Part shown: one piece after another, positions 62,641 to 64,000 of the stretch | Layout of the letters: each line of letters opens with the position of its first letter | Position numbering within the stretch: the stretch's first letter is position 1 | Assembly: GCF_014397115.1 (NCBI RefSeq) | Contig: NZ_CP060720.1 | Location: 1,752,001-1,816,000, forward strand | DNA: 64,000 nt | DNA from: Vagococcus carniphilus | Lineage (GTDB): Bacteria; Bacillota; Bacilli; Lactobacillales; Vagococcaceae | Direction: 5' to 3' | Made by a program: the position numbers and the translations under genes | The notes under the pieces: generated by a model | Database searches by the model: none | Seen by the model: only the letters and a program-made list of their open reading frames with translations | What the model was told of the DNA's origin: nothing

Positions 62641-64000
62641 TTATCGTTTTGATAATTCTTCGTTCAATAGTTTATTAACAACCCCTGGGTTTGCCTTACC
62701 TTTTGTCGCTTTCATAATTTGACCAACTAAGAAACCAACGGCTCTTCCTTTACCATTTTTAAAGTCTTCAATAGATTGCTCATTGTTATCAAGAATTTCG
62801 TTAATAACTGGTAATAGTTGTGCTGGATCTGATAATTGAACCAAACCTTTTGCTTCAACCACTTCTTTTGCATCTCCACCGTTTTCAATTAACTCTTTAA
62901 ACACTTTTTTAGCAATCTTAGAACTGATTGTTCCATCTGCAATTAAATTAATCATACCTGCTAAGTTGTTTGGTGTTAATTTAGTTTCTAATAACTCCAT
63001 TTTTTCACTGTTTAAATAAGCTGAAACTTCACCCATTAACCAGTTTGAAGCTTGTTTAGCATCAGCGCCTTCTTCTAGGGTTGCATTGAAGAAGTCTGAC
63101 ATATCTCTTGATAAAGTAAGTACCATCGCATCATATTCAGGTAAACCTAACTCTTCAACGTAACGCACACGACGAGCTGCTGGTAATTCAGGAATACTTT
63201 GACGTACCTCTTCTACCCACTCATCTGAAATTTCTAAATGAGGCACATCTGGTTCTGGGAAGTAACGGTAATCACTCATGCCTTCTTTAACACGCATTAG
63301 AATAGTTGATTTTGTTGTTTCATCATATCTTCTTGTTTCTTGTAAGATTTCGCCACCTGAAAGTAAAACTTTAGCTTGACGTTTTTCTTCATGGATTAGA
63401 CCCATTTTTACGTTACTTAATGAGTTTAAGTTTTTAAGTTCTGCTTTTGTCCCAAATTCTTCTTGGCCATATGGGCGAAGTGAAATGTTAGCGTCACAAC
63501 GCATTGAACCTTCTTCCATTTTCACATCACTAACACCTGAGAATTGAATAATTGAACGAATCGCCTCTAAATAAGCATAAGCTTCTTCAGGTGAGCGCAT
63601 ATCAGCTTCTGATACAATTTCGATTAAAGGTGTTCCTTGACGGTTTAAATCCACATAAGAATAGCCATCTGTTCCATGGATATTTTTACCTGCATCCTCT
63701 TCTAAATGGACACGTTCAATACCGATTTTTTTCTTTTTACCTTCAACTTCTATTTCAATCCAACCATCATGTCCAATTGGCTCATCTCCTTGAGAGATTT
63801 GATAAGCTTTTGGATTATCAGGATAGAAATAGTTCTTACGATCAAAATGAGTTGATTGAGAAATAGTACAATTTAAAGCTAACGCTGCTCTCATCCCATA
63901 TTCTAAAGCTCTTTTATTCATAACAGGTAAAACACCTGGCATACTAAAATCGACAACGTTTGTATTCGTATTAGGATCTGCACCAAAGTGAGCTGCAGAA
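62641..64000 (-). CDS. gatB: Aspartyl/glutamyl-tRNA amidotransferase subunit B, start outside the window
   Basis: GatB, with GatA and GatC, converts Glu-tRNA(Gln) to Gln-tRNA(Gln). About 453 codons are visible; some 20-30 N-terminal residues lie beyond base 64000. The frame remains open to the edge and reads [20 protein letters not shown] before [15 protein letters not shown], as in the family, so the ATG in MPGVLPV is internal. The kinase-like motif [19 protein letters not shown] and the C-terminal YqeY domain, with the [20 protein letters not shown] end (split), are intact. The neighbours dagK and rlmD match enterococcal order. Confidence 0.97.
   Translation of the reverse strand, partial: SAAHFGADPNTNTNVVDFSMPGVLPVMNKRALEYGMRAALALNCTISQSTHFDRKNYFYPDNPKAYQISQGDEPIGHDGWIEIEVEGKKKKIGIERVHLEEDAGKNIHGTDGYSYVDLNRQGTPLIEIVSEADMRSPEEAYAYLEAIRSIIQFSGVSDVKMEEGSMRCDANISLRPYGQEEFGTKAELKNLNSLSNVKMGLIHEEKRQAKVLLSGGEILQETRRYDETTKSTILMRVKEGMSDYRYFPEPDVPHLEISDEWVEEVRQSIPELPAARRVRYVEELGLPEYDAMVLTLSRDMSDFFNATLEEGADAKQASNWLMGEVSAYLNSEKMELLETKLTPNNLAGMINLIADGTISSKIAKKVFKELIENGGDAKEVVEAKGLVQLSDPAQLLPVINEILDNNEQSIEDFKNGKGRAVGFLVGQIMKATKGKANPGVVNKLLNEELSKR

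Noticed and set aside
63552-63866. A 104-codon plus-strand frame opposite gatB
   Set aside because: Shadow of gatB; His/Leu-rich and without a start signal.

Overview
The window is 64 kb of AT-rich chromosome from a low-GC Gram-positive bacterium of the order Lactobacillales. The best fit is the Enterococcaceae, probably Vagococcus or a close relative of Enterococcus. The basis is the pyrR-pyrP-pyrB-pyrC-carA-carB order with PyrR attenuators, the pflB-pflA pair, topoisomerase genes parE-parC, DnaB/DnaI-type primosome genes with nrdR, a lipoteichoic acid synthase, and AGGAGG-type ribosome sites throughout. The genus is inferred from gene content and was not checked by a search. No rRNA, tRNA, CRISPR array, insertion sequence or intact prophage was seen. 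Most of the window is ordinary core genome.

Layout. 1-7.6 kb: pyrimidine operon on the minus strand (carB cut by the left edge), with two PyrR attenuators. 7.6-11.4 kb: rluD, a small membrane-anchored protein, a thioredoxin-like protein, a probable DUF1803 protein and the Mn-dependent pyrophosphatase ppaC. 11.4-12.25 kb: a paired SMR guanidinium exporter (gdnC/gdnD) behind a guanidine-I (ykkC) riboswitch. 12.3-20.2 kb: pflA/pflB and parC/parE. 20.5-24.7 kb: an accessory stretch with an MFS transporter, a MarR-controlled flavin-enzyme operon whose LLM oxidoreductase has lost its middle, a pentapeptide-repeat protein, a RidA-like protein and a 21-codon ORF. 24.8-29.9 kb: a PhnDCEE-type ABC importer with a cytoplasmic 5'-nucleotidase-like phosphatase. 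30.2-32.1 kb: PadR, a DUF1700 protein and a short membrane protein, then plsY. 32.2-37.6 kb: rpmF-yceD, dnaB-dnaI, nrdR and coaE-mutM. 37.6-44.3 kb: polA, a Bax-inhibitor-1 protein, a MaoC-like protein, murC, a disordered acidic/basic protein and a small membrane protein. 44.4-48.2 kb: a TetR-controlled alpha/beta hydrolase, an OsmC protein and a membrane acyltransferase. 48.4-55.2 kb: pgi, gdhA, a HI0933 flavoprotein, ybaK, aroD and an rRNA methyltransferase. 55.3-59.0 kb: lipoteichoic acid synthase followed by a two-gene unit that looks like an FtsX-type permease and an ABC ATPase with every catalytic motif eroded. 59.0-64 kb: an SDR/HxlR divergent pair, rlmD, dagK and gatB (cut by the right edge).

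Genes that plausibly work together: the pyr operon under PyrR and UMP control; PflA activating PflB; ParE with ParC; DnaB with DnaI; LtaS (which releases diacylglycerol) with DagK (which recycles it); and Phn import with the phosphatase. Local regulation is readable in several places. Two 26-bp near-palindromes flank marR, two 20-bp palindromes flank tetR, a 7-4-7 palindrome precedes hxlR, and PadR has a very short promoter-leader. The items most worth a second look are the LtaS-linked pseudo-ABC pair, the internally deleted LLM oxidoreductase, the twin operators, the possible small RNA or leader upstream of parE, and the stump-like third gene of the PadR operon.
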